Source of the DNA: Typha latifolia
Taxonomy: Eukaryota > Streptophyta > Magnoliopsida > Poales > Typhaceae
Assembly: GCA_019914945.1 (NCBI GenBank)
Contig: CM034108.1
Coordinates: forward strand, 5,590,001 to 5,654,000
Reading direction: 5' to 3'
Length of the DNA stretch: 64,000 nt
The position numbers and the translations under genes were made by a program. Below are positions 44,912 through 57,110 of this stretch, piece after piece (the stretch's first letter is position 1; every line of letters starts with the position of its first letter). Under the pieces are notes generated by a model. The model did no database searches. It had not been told where the DNA came from and saw only the letters and a program-made list of their open reading frames with translations.

Positions 44912-47900
44912 ACCTAAATCCACATGTAGATATACATGATTATGTAATCAAGGCAAAATCTTCATTCAAAATAAGAAATATCTTTAGTTCAGATTTGATC
45001 GGACTCAAATCTGAAATGATCACAAACTTAAATGCAGATCAACTTTCCAATATGGTTCTAATTGCGATGAAATTAAACATATATATACTTAATTTCACTG
45101 CATATCTCAAACCCAATAATGGTAAGTCTTATTTTATAAAAAGGAGATGAAATATATTAGATAATTGAGGATATCAAAGGGTATTAAATTTGATGTTCAA
45201 GTTTTTTCCGATATGAGGTTTAGATTTTTCTATCCATTTTGATATCTAAATTTGTATCCGCATGATTGTATCCATATGGTCTGTAGATATCACAAGAGTT
45301 GGAAGAATAATATTCGAATCTAAGATTCACGTATTGTTAATATTCGAATCTAAGATTCACGTATTGTTAAGTTTGACATATTATGAAAATAGTGATATAA
45401 AGAGTTTTTTAATATTTTTATATAAATCTCTAATATAGTTTTCACATATACAGTAACTATATCACAGAAACTTATACATCCACAAGATAAATACAAATAT
45501 ATCCAATATTTAACTTATATAATAATCAAGTGATACGATTTGGGTCTAATCAGATCGAATCACGAAGAAATTAGACTCAATAGATTGAGTCTATTTATCT
45601 TTTAATTGATTCATGCTTATGTAAGTTCTTAAAGCAAGTCTAGTTAAATCATGTAAGCTACGAAGATAAATCAAATTAAGTCATATAAGCTTTTAACAAA
45701 TCCTAGTTTGAATTATATAAGCCTTTAAGGCTAGTCCGAGTAAGACTCATATAGACAGGTTAAGCTTCTTTATTTAAGAATCCAAACATTGAGAAATAAT
45801 TGAATTTAATTATTTTATTACTAATGCATTTATTGTTTTATTGTAGTTGCTAGATCGCATTTATCTTCATAGGAATAAATCGTAACCGTATAACCCTTCC
45901 AAGCACTCAAATCTTAGCCACCTCCATCACAATCCACCCTACTTTATGGCCATCCGCCACCCTCCGACGATTGCTACAACATCAAATATTTATCAATATA
46001 TCCATTATGATATTTCTTAACTATTTTATTTATATCATTTTATCCAAACCTTTTATTTAGATGAAACTAAAACTATTAAAATCTTAACTTTTGAGGCTAC
46101 TACCATATAAATTCTCATAATTTTCTTACAACTAAATCATTCCAAATCTGCTTCGTAATATTGATATTAGAGCCGATGTTCCTCGGACAATGGTTATCAC
46201 GCGATCCAAGACGAATAAGGAAGGAGCGACCAAAGAGGACCAAGAACATATTTCCATTCCTATGGGAGTTTCTTCAGCCCCCTCCCCTACCAACTACCGC
46301 CGATGATGAATCACCGGTGTGGGCGAAGATATTATTCAAAAAACTTTCGACCAAATTGAAAGAGAACTTAAAGGAGATCCAAACCACCATTAAGGACTTA
46401 ATCTAGGCCTTGACGGCGATTCTCCTAGCCCAACACGACCAACCCATGTCACCAGCACCGTTGACCATGTCGAAACTAGTCCCCCTAGGGTGAGGCAACT
46501 TCAAACAATGAGGGAGGTGGAGAGAAGACCTAATCAATGGCCAAAACCCCTCCTCCGACTACGGTGGGGACCTCTCCGACCTTACAGACCGATTCCACTG
46601 TAACTACGACGTCGAAGAAGCCCCTAGAGATGGCCCTAACGCCATCTTCCTTAGTCGCGGTGGAAGCTAGGGCCCAAAAACCTAGTTTTCCACCGATAGT
46701 GATCTAGAGGCTCCCAACCCAAATAGTGATGTCTGGTCCTTTCCATGTGACACCGCACCCAAGCTAGGCCAATAGCAAGCACAGGAAATGGTTGGAAGAC
46801 CGCTGTCAAAGTCCATTCTTGCTGCAATGAAATCACAACTTGTGGTCACAGTTTCGACCCTTCCGCGGCTATTGGTGGCCATGGTTGGACTCCCCAACTT
46901 GACTACTATCCAGCGCTGGCCACCTCAACTGTCGAAGACCGTTGCGTGGCCGAACTAAGCCACATCGGGCCATGTCCACTAACTGTAGCCATCGCGGGCT
47001 GAGAACCTACTGACGATGCGTCATAGCTGTCGCCACTGCAACCTGAATCTAAGCTCGATCACTAGCTTTCACCACCGCTCATTGCCCCAAGGACCATTTG
47101 GATGTCAACTTCCGGTGACCCACTACTTAACCCAACCATCGCCGACATCCATGTAACCCATAGAGGCCCCCTAGGCCAAAATTCTTTTTTTCAAACCTAG
47201 GGTTAGGGTTTTGGCAATGGGATGGAAGAGATGAAGGGCATGTATCTCGAGATGTGTTGAATTTTTGCGATCTTACTAGACCACCTCGCATTAACTAATT
47301 GGGAATCCATGAGCGTGACTTAGGGCCCAAGAACAAGCCGAAGGACAACTTGTCAAATTACCCAATGGACCTGCGACAACTAACTAAGGCAAACTTGTAG
47401 GCCCACAAGCATGACATGAGCCAAAAGGTCCAATCTCGCGTACTAGTCACCTTGAGAATAAGGTGTCGGGAGCGTAGTAAATTGATACAATCCTGGTATG
47501 TTGTTCATGCTTATGTAAGCTATTAATGCAAGTCTATTTAAAAACATGAAAGCCACTAAAATAAGTCCAATTAAGTCATATAAGCCTCTAAGTCGAGTTT
47601 TAGTTTGAGTCATAAGTCTTTAGGGCTAGACTAAGGCAAGTCCTATTTTGAGTTGTATAAGCTTTTAGGGTTAATCCGAGTAGGACTCATTGTACTCAAC
47701 CTCTATATATAGAGAGGTTAGGCTTTTTTGCTTAAGAATCTAAGCTTTAAGAAATAATTAAATTAGTTATTTTATTATTAATGCATTTACTGTTTTATCG
47801 TAGTCGTTAGATCGTATTTATCTTCATAGGAGTGGATCGTAACCGTAGCCACCATCCTCCACCATGATCTACTATATTTACAATCGTTGACCACCGCTCG

Positions 47901-48375
47901 CTACCCTCCTACGATCGTTGCAATATTAGATATTTACCAATATGTCCTATTCTGATCTTCCTCTACTATTTTCTGTATATCTTTTTATTAGACCCTCTGA
48001 TTTAGGTGAAACAAAACCATTAGAAGCCTAACTTCAGTAGCTATCACCGTATAAATTTTCATAACTTTTTACCTTGGAATCATTCCAAATTTGGTTCCTA
48101 ACATGAAGTCCTTTAAAAAGGATATAAATGTCATTTCCCTACTGAAAGGACATATTTTCCACAACTAATCCCACTTTCCACATTATGCGGACCCACATCA
48201 CGACACTACTCCTATTCCCTTCCTACGATTTGATGGCCACCTCCCAGGGGAACCAATTCGTCCATTCAAACTGTCCGCATATATATATGCAGCATATGAA
48301 AGGACATTTATAAAGGATGTGAAGCATTTACTTCATTTAAGCGGAACTTTGAAGCTTATTCCACTAAATAACATC
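44912..48375 (+). mobile_element. Element X, right-arm copy, interrupted by LARD-B
   Basis: Parts 44912..45530 and 48104..48375 together equal the uninterrupted copy at 62533..63408, in the same orientation. No coding sequence. Confidence 0.65.
45531..48103 (+). mobile_element. LARD-B, non-autonomous LTR element, right arm
   Basis: 5' LTR 45531..46160 (TGATACGATTTGGG...CTTCGTAATA), primer-binding site TTGATATTAGAGCC at 46161, interior to 47482, 3' LTR 47483..48103 (TGATACAATCC...GTTCCTAACA). The flanks TCAAG (45526) and TGAAG (48104) differ by one base and look like a 5-bp target duplication. The interior holds a short Gag-like leader (46161..46406, AKILFKKLSTKLKENLKEI) and then non-coding GC-richer DNA. 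The LTR pair has diverged substantially, so the insertion is old. Confidence 0.82.
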
Positions 48376-48619
48376 TACTAAGACCTGAATCGAGTCCTCT
48401 CTCATTCGAATTCTCCTTCAATTTGATTAAAAATTCTTTAAATATCATTGTCACCCACGTTAGTAGCTCATCGTCAGCGATTGCTGGTGGTGGTGGCGCT
48501 GCCAAAGAAGACCCTTTCGGTGTGGAGATTAGTTTTTGGTCCTCCAACAACAATCTCCATTAGATTTGTCTTGGATTATGTGTTCATTGACTTTCAAGGA
48601 ATGGTGGCTTCGATATCAA
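48376..48619 (-). mobile_element. LARD-A internal 5' fragment, right arm
   Basis: Mirror of 30558..30806. The decayed primer-binding site is at its high-coordinate end. Confidence 0.55.
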
Positions 48620-49171
48620 TTTTATGGACCAGATCTGGACCGATATATGTATGTATAAAAATTATAAAAATTTACATGGTGGTAGCTTCGTGAGATAGGG
48701 TTTCAATGGTTCTAGTTTTAAATGAATCGGACATTGGGATGAAAGTTAAAAGTAAAAGAGTAGCGAAAGGTCATAGTGGGGTAAATCGGTAGATGTCCGA
48801 TGTTGTAGCTATCGTCGGAGAGTGTGGCAGATAGCTAATGATGGTGGTGGACAGCCATAGAGTAGGGCAGCTACGGGAGGGAAGTGATAGCTAGGGTTTG
48901 AAAGATCAAAAGGCTTTTACGATTACGATCTACTCCTAGAAAGATAAGGACAATCTAATGACTGTATGAAAAGATAAAGAGGAGATAATAAAAATAACTT
49001 AACTCAATTCTCATTCTACCTATTATTATCAACATATGACTATTCTTAGAGGATCGGATCCACATGCAGATTATCTGATTTATTTAAAATTTAAACAATA
49101 AGATAAATCTAACTAAGTAACTCAAGTTGACTTGACTCGATTAACCTAACCCATATTATCGGATCGTAACA
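48620..49171 (-). repeat. LARD-A 5' LTR, right arm
   Basis: Mirror of 30001..30557. It ends GATCGTAACA on the + strand. Confidence 0.75.
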
Positions 49172-49309
49172 TAATGCGGGCTATTAATCGGACATTATAA
49201 CCCCATATACTCGCGCAGTACGGGATTACAACCCCGCACACCCGCGTACCTGCATAATGCAGGGAAAGTTTTGAAGCATTATTTTCCACCGGCCGAAGGA
49301 TATCTTAGT

Positions 49310-49735
49310 CATTTGGTTTTAAACATCATCGATTCCTAATACAATTTTATTATTCTCTAATACTTTAATATCAGCTTAATGTCACGTCAAGTATAATTAT
49401 TAGTCCTTATACTAGTATTGAACTAAATATGATAATAGCTTATATTACCATTAGCTCTCTACTTCTAGTATTAAAAATTAGAATAGTTATATCTATTCCA
49501 GCCTTATTCCATAAAAGTGAACAGAGCTTAAATGTGTTCACATGTAGAATATGGGTGGAATAGGCATAAGTATTCTAATTTTTAATACCAGAAGAAGAGG
49601 GCTAATACTAGTATAAGCTGTTGCAATATTTAGTTCAATACTAGTATAATGTATAATAATTACATTAATGTAATATAAAGTTAATATTAAAATAATAAAA
49701 TTGTATTGGGAATTGGTGATGTTTAAACCCAATGA
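49310..49735. mobile_element. Foldback MITE, right arm
   Basis: Mirror of 29447..29867. The self-complementary structure is kept. Confidence 0.68.
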
Positions 49736-49758
49736 CATCGGGTGTTCATTGATGCTAC

Positions 49759-50227
49759 TTACTTGGCGATGGCTTCAAAGCGATCGAAGGCGAGGGCTGA
49801 GATGTTGCCTCACCATAGGGAGACGTGGTCGAGAAGGGACGAGGAGGCATGATAGAGGAGGAGGAGGAGATCGTCGCGAGCGAGGATGCCGGTGAGGCAG
49901 AAGGATGGGGAAGGAGAGGTTAATGCGGTGGTGAGGGCGGCATGGAGTTGGAGAGGAGGCGAGGAAGAAGGTGGGAGGGGAGCGAGGAGAGAAAGTAGAG
50001 TGCCGTGGCGGAGACCTTGGGGTTGGGGGAAGAGAGATCAGATCAAAGGCTGAAGATGAGCACGTCGTAGAGGTCAAGAGTAAGGTTGAGCGAGCAGAGG
50101 AGGTCGAACGTGAGACTTCTTGCAGACGGCGGAGGAGGGGGAGCCAGTGATCTCATCACAAGTTGTCTTGGCGATTGGCGGAGATGTCGTGGCCGGCGGC
50201 AAAATACTGGAGGGCTTCGAGGAGCAT
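49759..50227 (-). pseudogene. TPLATE: Captured TPLATE N-terminal exon fragment, right arm
   Basis: Reverse-complement partner of 28942..29412, about 93% identical. It keeps Gln (CAG) where the left copy has a stop, but has a +1 frameshift after CTCCGCCAATCGCC and another near AAGAAGTCTCACG. It shares the Trp-to-TGA stop near 49812 and the CCAAGTAAGT donor-like edge. Both copies point toward the loop, so transcripts from them would converge and be complementary. Not translatable as TPLATE. Confidence 0.8.
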
Positions 50228-51800
50228 GCTAGATTGCTTTGAGGGCGTTGGTTACCCCGCACTGAGTGGGGTAATACCTTACACTGTGGGATTATCCCTC
50301 ACAGTGCAGGTATACGATGTTGTCTTTGGAGATGAGAGAAAGAGAAGATAGCAACTATAGGTAATATGACTAGTGTGTTGTTATCTCAAAGGATAAAATT
50401 AGATTATTAATAAATATGTTTTAGAAAGTTATATGGAATAAGATGAAAGAAAATATTGAAATAGTATACTAGAATAAAGTAAAATGTTGTTTGATTACTA
50501 TACGTGAAGTGAACAGGGGCTTAAAGTTATTCCTCACTATAGAGTGAAGATTCCATTACCTCCTTGCCAATAATAACTTATAAAATTGAGGTTTTTGAAA
50601 AAAAAAACATAAAGTCATGCATCTTCCGGTGAATATTTATTAGATCTATTTTTTTAAATTTAAATCAGTGTAATATATGAATTTAGCTAGCATGATTCGT
50701 TAAAAACATATGTAATGCATAAAATTATTTAGCTTGATCAATAAAAGAAATTCATGTAATACTTAAATTTAGTTAGCCTGATTCGTAAAGACACCATGTA
50801 GTATATAAATTTAGTTAGCTTGATCCATTTACAAAATCATGGAGTACGTAAATTCAGGTTGTCTGATTCATATAAAAATCACGAAATGCGTAAATTCAGT
50901 TAGCATGACCCGTAACGTAATACATTGAAAAAAATAAATAATAAAATCATCTTCTAGGGAGAGGAATGCGATAGGTTGGCACAAAATGCACACTGTAATA
51001 AATACACTGGACAAACTTCTCACTAAGATAATGATTAATTTGGAAAGAAAACAATGAATTTGACTTGATCGGTCAAATCGATAATACAGTATATTTATTT
51101 TTTATTTCTGCACACTGTCCAAACAAATTCGGCTAGCCGACGTACCCCCAAAAAAAAAGGTTTAGATGCAACTTTGAGAGTGGCAAAAAATAGTAGATTG
51201 GTTGTATAAGTAGCACCTTTCTTCTTTGAATATCATTATCATCATATCACTTATGATAGTATATGCAATCACAGAACTAATATCGTAGGTTTGGTATGGG
51301 CGGCAAAAATTGACCCGATTGGATAACCCTGACATGATAACCTAATTTTTGAACTAGATTGAATTTAGTCTAATCGGGTTCAGGTTATAAATAGATCAAC
51401 CTATCTAACCTAATTATTAAATAAATCATGTTCGTATTTATTATCTCAATTCAATTAACACGTATATGACTCGACCGCCAACTTGTTTATGATACAATGA
51501 TTCGTTTATGCCACGACAATCCATTTATGACCCGTCTAACTCGTCTATAACATGAAAAAATATCTTTATACTAAAAAAAATCTATGTTTATAGCCCGAGT
51601 AACTTAAATAAATTTAAATAATTTGTACTATCTAATAACTCATTTATGACCTTTGTAACTTATTTAATAAGCGGGTCATGTTAGTATTTAAAAATTCTAA
51701 TCCATTTAATAAATAGGTCTTGTTCGTATTTGCATTATCCTAATCTTAACCGAAGTCAACTAATTTAACTTGATTTCCACCGTTGGTTTTGTTCCAAGTA
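50228..51800. repeat. Right-arm spacer with tandem repeats at about 50640..50940
   Basis: Mirror of 27498..28941. The array has the core TTTAGTTAGCCTGATTCGTAA in units of about 57-60 bp. An additional stretch with ATCTTCTAGGGAGAGGAATGCG near 50950 is missing from the left arm. No gene. Confidence 0.6.
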
Positions 51801-52364
51801 TGTTACGAATTAGATTTGAATTTGCACGTAAAAAAATTATAAAAATTTTAGTGGAGGTAGCCTCGTGCGATAGGATTCTAATGGCTTTAGTTTCACCTAA
51901 ATCAAAAGCCGGAATGAAAAGTTAAAAATAAAATTGTGGAGATAGGTTAGAATAGGGCAAAACGGCAATTATCTGATATTGCAGCGGTCGTTGGAGGGTG
52001 GGGGACGGCCAAAGGTAGTCGTGGATGGCAGTATTGTAAGGTGGCTGTTGGAAGTAGAAGGTGGCTAGGGTTTAAAAGGTTGGGATGTTTCTACAACTAT
52101 GATATACTCTTAGAAAGATAAAGCGATATGACAGCTAGATAAAAGATAAGGACGAAAATAATAACTTACTAAACTTAGATTTTTTCTAATCAATTCTATG
52201 ATTATTATCAACACATGTCCACCCCTATTTATATGAGTAAAACTTCTAGTGGATCGGATACATATGCAGATTATCCGATTTATTTAAAATTAAGATAAAG
52301 CTAAGTAACTAACTTAACTCGATCTGACTTGACTCGACTTAACCCACGTAGTCGGATCATAACA
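51801..52364 (-). repeat. LARD-A 3' LTR, right arm
   Basis: TGTTACGAATTAG to GATCATAACA. Mirror of 26932..27497. Confidence 0.78.
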
Positions 52365-53128
52365 AGCTACCAAGCTTCCGACACTTTGTGCTCAAGGTGA
52401 GTAGTACGTGCTAGGCCTATGGGTCTGCATGTAGATACCACTTAGTCCGATAGTGCGGGCCTACCGGTTTGTTCCACTAGTTGTCCTTGAGCTCTAAGTC
52501 GTGCTCATGGCCTTCCAACTGGTTCGTGCAAGCTGATCTAATCAAATCGCGAAAATTTAGCACACCTCGAGATACATGCACTTCATCTCTCCCACTCAGT
52601 ACCCAAAAATTTAACCCTAGGGCTAAAATTAGATTTCAACCTAAGGGCGCTACTATGGGCTGCATGGGCACCAGCGACGGCTGGACAAGGTTGTGGGCCT
52701 CCGGCAGTCGACCTCTAGGTGATCTTTGTGGTGGCGGAGCGACAACGAGTAGTGGTGGAAGCCAAATATCGAGCTCGGGCTCGGTTGGCTGTAGCGGTAA
52801 CTGTAGCACCTCGCCGACGAGTTCCCCAGCCCCCGACGGCTATGGTTGATGGCCGTAGACCCACTACCGTGGAGCCCCTATGGTGTTGAGGCCTGCAGAG
52901 CCACCCCGACATGGCTTTGCTTGGACAATATCGCCGCGAGTGTGGCCATCAGGTTTGGCCATGCGATGGTCACTCATGACTACAGTGGCTACCACAGTCT
53001 TGTAGTCAGCTAGCGAGAGCCGACCATGCCCGTCGATGGTCGTTAGAATGCCGGACACGCGGCCACCTATCGCAGTTTTGCTACAGCAAGGAGGGTCATC
53101 AACGGCGCTGTTCTGGCCTTCTCCTATG
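52365..53128 (-). mobile_element. LARD-A internal domain, 3' part, right arm
   Basis: Mirror of 26140..26931. No intact frame. The 122- and 100-residue frames found here are fortuitous, as they have no domain and are not kept in frame between arms. Confidence 0.62.
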
Positions 53129-53702
53129 TGATACGATTCGAGCTTCATCGATGTCATCTCGAGCATTGATACATTTTAAGGATATCATTTATTCTTATTT
53201 TAGTGTTTAATTTAGAGAAAAATAAGTTTCTTGTATGTCGCGTTTGAACGTGGGTGGAGTGCGTTCCAACGCGTTTCTGAATGCTTGCATCACTTTCGCA
53301 CATACAGAGAGTGCAAAATGTGCGTTCGAACGCCTACATCGCGTTCGCACATACAAAGAACATAAAATATGCATTTAAACGCAATCGGCTAAAATATACT
53401 GTTTTAGGGTTAATAATTATCATTTTTGAATTGTTTGGTTAGAATGCCTCCATCCACGGATCCTAAGACAGACTCCCTAATATTCATCAATTAATCGGAC
53501 GATATCTCGAGATCCCACTGCTCGATTCATTTGAAATATAATTTGTTGGAAAGATCTTTTCCGGGGCTACAACATATCAAAATTTTACATAGATCCGACG
53601 GCTGAATCTTTCGAGATCTAATTTTAAAGTTCTGTATCAGATCTTGCCCAGATCTAAAAATCAGAATAGATCGAGCCTTGGCCAAAAAGGGAGATCGTAT
53701 CA
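53129..53702 (+). repeat. Gypsy-A 5' LTR, right arm (574 bp)
   Basis: TGATACGATTCG to GATCGTATCA. Compared with the left arm it has a deletion near 53445 that joins TTAGAATGCCTCC. The GTTCGAAC repeat block is at 53235..53375. A degraded primer-binding site follows at about 53705..53730. Confidence 0.82.
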
Positions 53703-53836
53703 AGCTGGTATGACGACAACCAGAGCCATGGCTGCATGGTGAGATGAGGAAGAAGAGATTCTCCCAATAGAGGAGGGGGAAATAGTTTCGGGGACTTCCA
53801 CTCACGGAACCGTCGGACCAAATCGGAATACGAAAG

Positions 53837-54180
53837 AGCCTAGCATTCAAGCTATGTTTGGGTCTCTTTCTGAACAAATGGTCATCAACAACCAGATGAT
53901 GATGGAGATGATGCGAGAATTATGGGCGACAAGGGAAGCCATGGTGAACGGGAATACACCATCAACCCCACGACGCGAGTCCACCCCCATGAACCCGCCG
54001 CCAACGGTTCAGAATTTGCACTCACAAGAGCCTTTGCTGCCACCACCCTATGGACAGAGACAAGCAAGGATGGTTCCACCAGGCCCAGTTGCAGGTGAGC
54101 TCATCCGACGAGTGAACCACTATGAAGATCGCCTTGGAGATCTAGATCCATGGGCAGGGCAATACCAACCAGAACCGTGA
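53837..54180 (+). pseudogene. Gypsy-A Gag N-terminus, right arm
   Basis: AMFGSLSEQM, MMMEMMRELWATREAMV and the Pro-rich linker up to LDPWAGQYQPEP match the left-arm Gag. A TGA then stops it (Arg CGA changed), and the arm ends 17 bases later against another LTR. The Gag core is absent on this side. Confidence 0.85.
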
Positions 54181-54197
54181 AGGAGGGATCATCAACC

Positions 54198-54952
54198 TGA
54201 TACGATCTCCCTTTTGGCTAAGGTTCGATTTCTTCCGATTCTCAGATTTGGAGTGATTCTAGCACGGAATTTATAAATATATCTCAAAAAATACCACCGT
54301 CGGATTGATGCAAAATTTGGATATGTTGTAGTATCAAAAAAGAGCTTTCCAATAAATCAAGTTTTAGGTGAATCGGAGCTGGGGATCTCGAGATATCGTT
54401 CATTTAGTGGATGAGCATCAAGATGGTCTATTTAGGATCCGTGCATGGAGGCACGAGATCCAAGGTAAAACTCAACTCTCAATAATCAATAATGATCTCT
54501 GTTTGCCATCCACATCCTTTTAGAGGCTAACCAACAACTCAAAATAAACCCTAAACAATATAATTTTGCCAATCGCATTCGAACGCGCCCGACCGCGTTC
54601 GAACGCACCGAGTTCGCTCCTCTCTGGATTTGCGAGCGTGATGCAGGCGTTCGAACGCGCTGCAGGATTCGAACGCGTGATCGAACGCACCTGTTTCCCA
54701 CTTCTCTGGATTTGCGAACGCGATGCAGGCGTTCACAGTGCGTTCGAACGGGGCGTTCGAATGCATAATGCACACTCTTCACCCACGTTCACAACCACGT
54801 TCACAGCCGCGTTGGAACTCACTCCACCCGCGTTCGAACGCGACTTACCGAAAACTTATTTTCATGGAAATTAAACACTAAAACATTAAACAAAGACACT
54901 CCTAAAGTGACTCCATGCTCGAGACGACATCGGTGAAGTTCGAATCGTATCA
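54198..54952 (-). repeat. Gypsy-A 3' LTR
   Basis: TGATACGATCTCC to GAATCGTATCA, 755 bp. GCGTTCGAACGC-like palindromes are dense at 54575..54850, partly tandem (CTCTCTGGATTTGCGARCG repeats). A minus-strand polypurine tract ends directly at its high-coordinate side. Confidence 0.85.
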
Positions 54953-55065
54953 ATCCACCATGCTTCCGCAACCTTGTCCTCAAGGTTTGAATTTTGGGAA
55001 GCGATCTTTGAACTCTGACTCAAGCTCCTCCATGGTATGATCTTCTACATTGGTTCCCTACATAT

Positions 55066-55764
55066 CTAAAGATAGAGGAAATATTGGTGCTGAAAAAGAG
55101 GCAAGCTCACTTGTGTCCGGTTGGCGCGAAAGGGATCGGCCGCTTGATTCTCAATCCCCTTTTTGTAGACTAATTCGTAGTTATACCCAAGGAGTTTCGT
55201 GACCCACCGTTGTTGGGCTGGGGTGTGCACACGTTGCTCCATGAAGTAGGGTAAGCTACGCTGGTCCGTGTGGATAGTAAATTGTTGGCCAATCAAGTAG
55301 GGTCGCCATTTGGTGACGACGTGTAGAATCGCTAGCATTTCGCGCTCGTAGGTGGATAGCTGTCACAACTGATTTGATAATGCTTTGCTCATATATCCTA
55401 TGGGTCTGCCCTCTTGCATCAAAACTGCTCCAATGCCCTCACCCGAACCGTCGCATTCCACCACAAAGGGCTTGCCGAAATCCGGTAGTGCTAGAACCAG
55501 AGCGGTAGACATAGCTGTCTTCAAGGCTTTGAAGGCCTCCGTTGCTTTGCCCGTCCATTGAAACCCACCTTTTCTGAGTAAGGAGGACAGCGGGGGAGCA
55601 ATTTTGCCGTAGTTGGCAACGAATCGCTGGTAGTACCTCGTCAACCCAAGGAATCCCCTCATTTCCCGCTGATTAGTAGGAATCGGCCAGTCCACTATAT
55701 TCTTGATCTTGCTTGGATCAGCTTCCACTCCTTTTGATGAGATTATATGCCCCAAGTACTCCAC
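55066..55764 (-). pseudogene. Gypsy-A connection and RNase H
   Basis: 55764..55363: EYLGHIISSKGVEADPSKI, MRGFLGLTRYYQRFV, then VECDGSGEGIGAVLMQ with the RNase H Asp. 55338..55066: FTIHTDQRSLPYFM, QRWVTKLLGYNYELVYKKG and ENQAADPFR. A stop at 55362 splits the two halves. The integrase that should follow is gone; about 90 bp later the LEDKVAEAWW tail appears. Confidence 0.88.
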
Positions 55765-56340
55765 TCATGGCTCTCCCCAAAGACACTTGCTCTTCTTGAC
55801 TTATAACTGGTTTTGTCGCAAGATATTTAGTACCTCCCGCACATGCTGTAAGTGCTCGCTCCAATTCCTGCTATACACTAGAATATCGTCAAAGAAGATG
55901 AGCATGTACCAATGCAAGAGCGGGCGAAAAAGGTCATTCATCAGCCCTTGGAAGGTGGTCGGTGCATTGATGAGCCCAAACGGCATGACTTGGAACTAAT
56001 AGTGGCCATCGTGAGTTCGAAACGCCGTTTTGTGCACATCTTTTGGGTTGACGTGGATTTGATGGTACCCCGCTCTTAAGTCAAGTTTGCTGAAGTAAGC
56101 CGACCCTATGAGTTCATCCAACAACTCCTCGATCATCGGTATTGGATATCGGTCCTTGACAGTTATTGCATTCAAGGCTCAGTAGTCGACACAAAACTGC
56201 CAACTCCCGTCTTTCTTCCGAACCAGCAGCACTAGCGACGAGTAGGCACTTCTACTAGGTTGAATAATCCCTTGCTCGAGCATTTCCACCACCAATTTAT
56301 TGATCTCTTCCTTCTGTACATGCGGGTATCGATAGGGTCG
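55765..56340 (-). pseudogene. Gypsy-A reverse transcriptase
   Basis: VMPFGLINAPTTFQGLMNDLF and YMLIFFDDILVYSRNW (55986..55801) keep the catalytic FFDD. Upstream, [16 protein letters not shown] and [23 protein letters not shown] are readable with a stop. A stop ends the block at 55801. Confidence 0.88.
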
Positions 56341-57110
56341 AACATTTGCTGGTTCAGCCCCTGGAATGATCTGGATGCGATGGTCGTGCCGGCGGGTCGG
56401 CGGCAGTCCACGGGGTTCCTTGAAGAGATCTTGGAACTCCTATAGTAGCTCTTGCATGTCATTGGCTACTTTCCTTGGTGGTGGATGTTCTGGTTCAGCA
56501 ATAGCCATTTGTAATAGTAGAGCTCGGTCCCCTGCACAAGGAAAGCCCACAAGTGGTTGCAATGCCGGGCCTTGCCGTAGTTGATTTCCATCCAACAGCA
56601 CCTTTCGACCATTCCTCCGAAATGTCAGAGTGAGGTTTGAGAAATCAAATGTTACGAGCCCCAAGCTTTGAAGCCATTGAGTCTCTAAAATGATGTCGGT
56701 TCCTCGCAAGGCCAATAGATAAAGATCCAATGTGAAAGTTTGGCCTTGCACCTTCAATTCCACACCTCCACAAATAAAATCCGCTCGCAGGTGGTGCCAT
56801 CACCAATTGTCACGTCGAACCCTTCCGTGGGTTTTGACTCTAGCCCAATCTTTCTAAGGAGCCTCTTGTCAATGAAGTTGTGGGTGGACCCGGTGTCAAT
56901 CAAAATTCTCACTGTGGTTTTCTTGATTATACTGTTCACCCGTAAGGTCTTTGGCGCAGCTGTCCCCGAATAGGCATGGAGGGAGATTTCGGCTATCATG
57001 TCCTCCACGGTTTGCTCCTCAGCTTCTTCTCCTTGATGTCCAGCCACACCTGCATTTTTAGCTGCAAACTCATCCTCAGCCTCCTTCAATCCGTCGTTGA
57101 AGTAGTCTAA
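56341..57110 (-). pseudogene. Gypsy-A protease region
   Basis: 57075..56754 reads ISLHAYSG, then VRILIDTGSTHNFID, an intact retropepsin DTG, and FDVTIGDGTTCE. After a frameshift, 56763..56440 has VQGQTFTLDLYLLALRGTDIILETQWLQSLG and a linker to RT. The active site is preserved, but the frame is broken. Confidence 0.87.

Larger units (their letters stand above)
42960..54197. repeat. Right arm of the giant inverted duplication
   Basis: Reverse complement of 24735..36229. It starts with ATCTTTTATGAAATTACAATAAA at the loop and ends inside gypsy-A gag at GGGATCATCAACC, where an opposite-facing gypsy-A LTR abuts at 54198. Private differences from the left arm include about 110 bp extra at 50890..51020 and about 300 bp missing near 53445. 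Confidence 0.93.

Noticed and set aside
24735..54197. Assembly artefact as explanation of the palindrome
   Set aside because: Arms differ by many substitutions and private indels and the third copy of X lacks features of both, which an artefact would not create. Long-read support is still untested.
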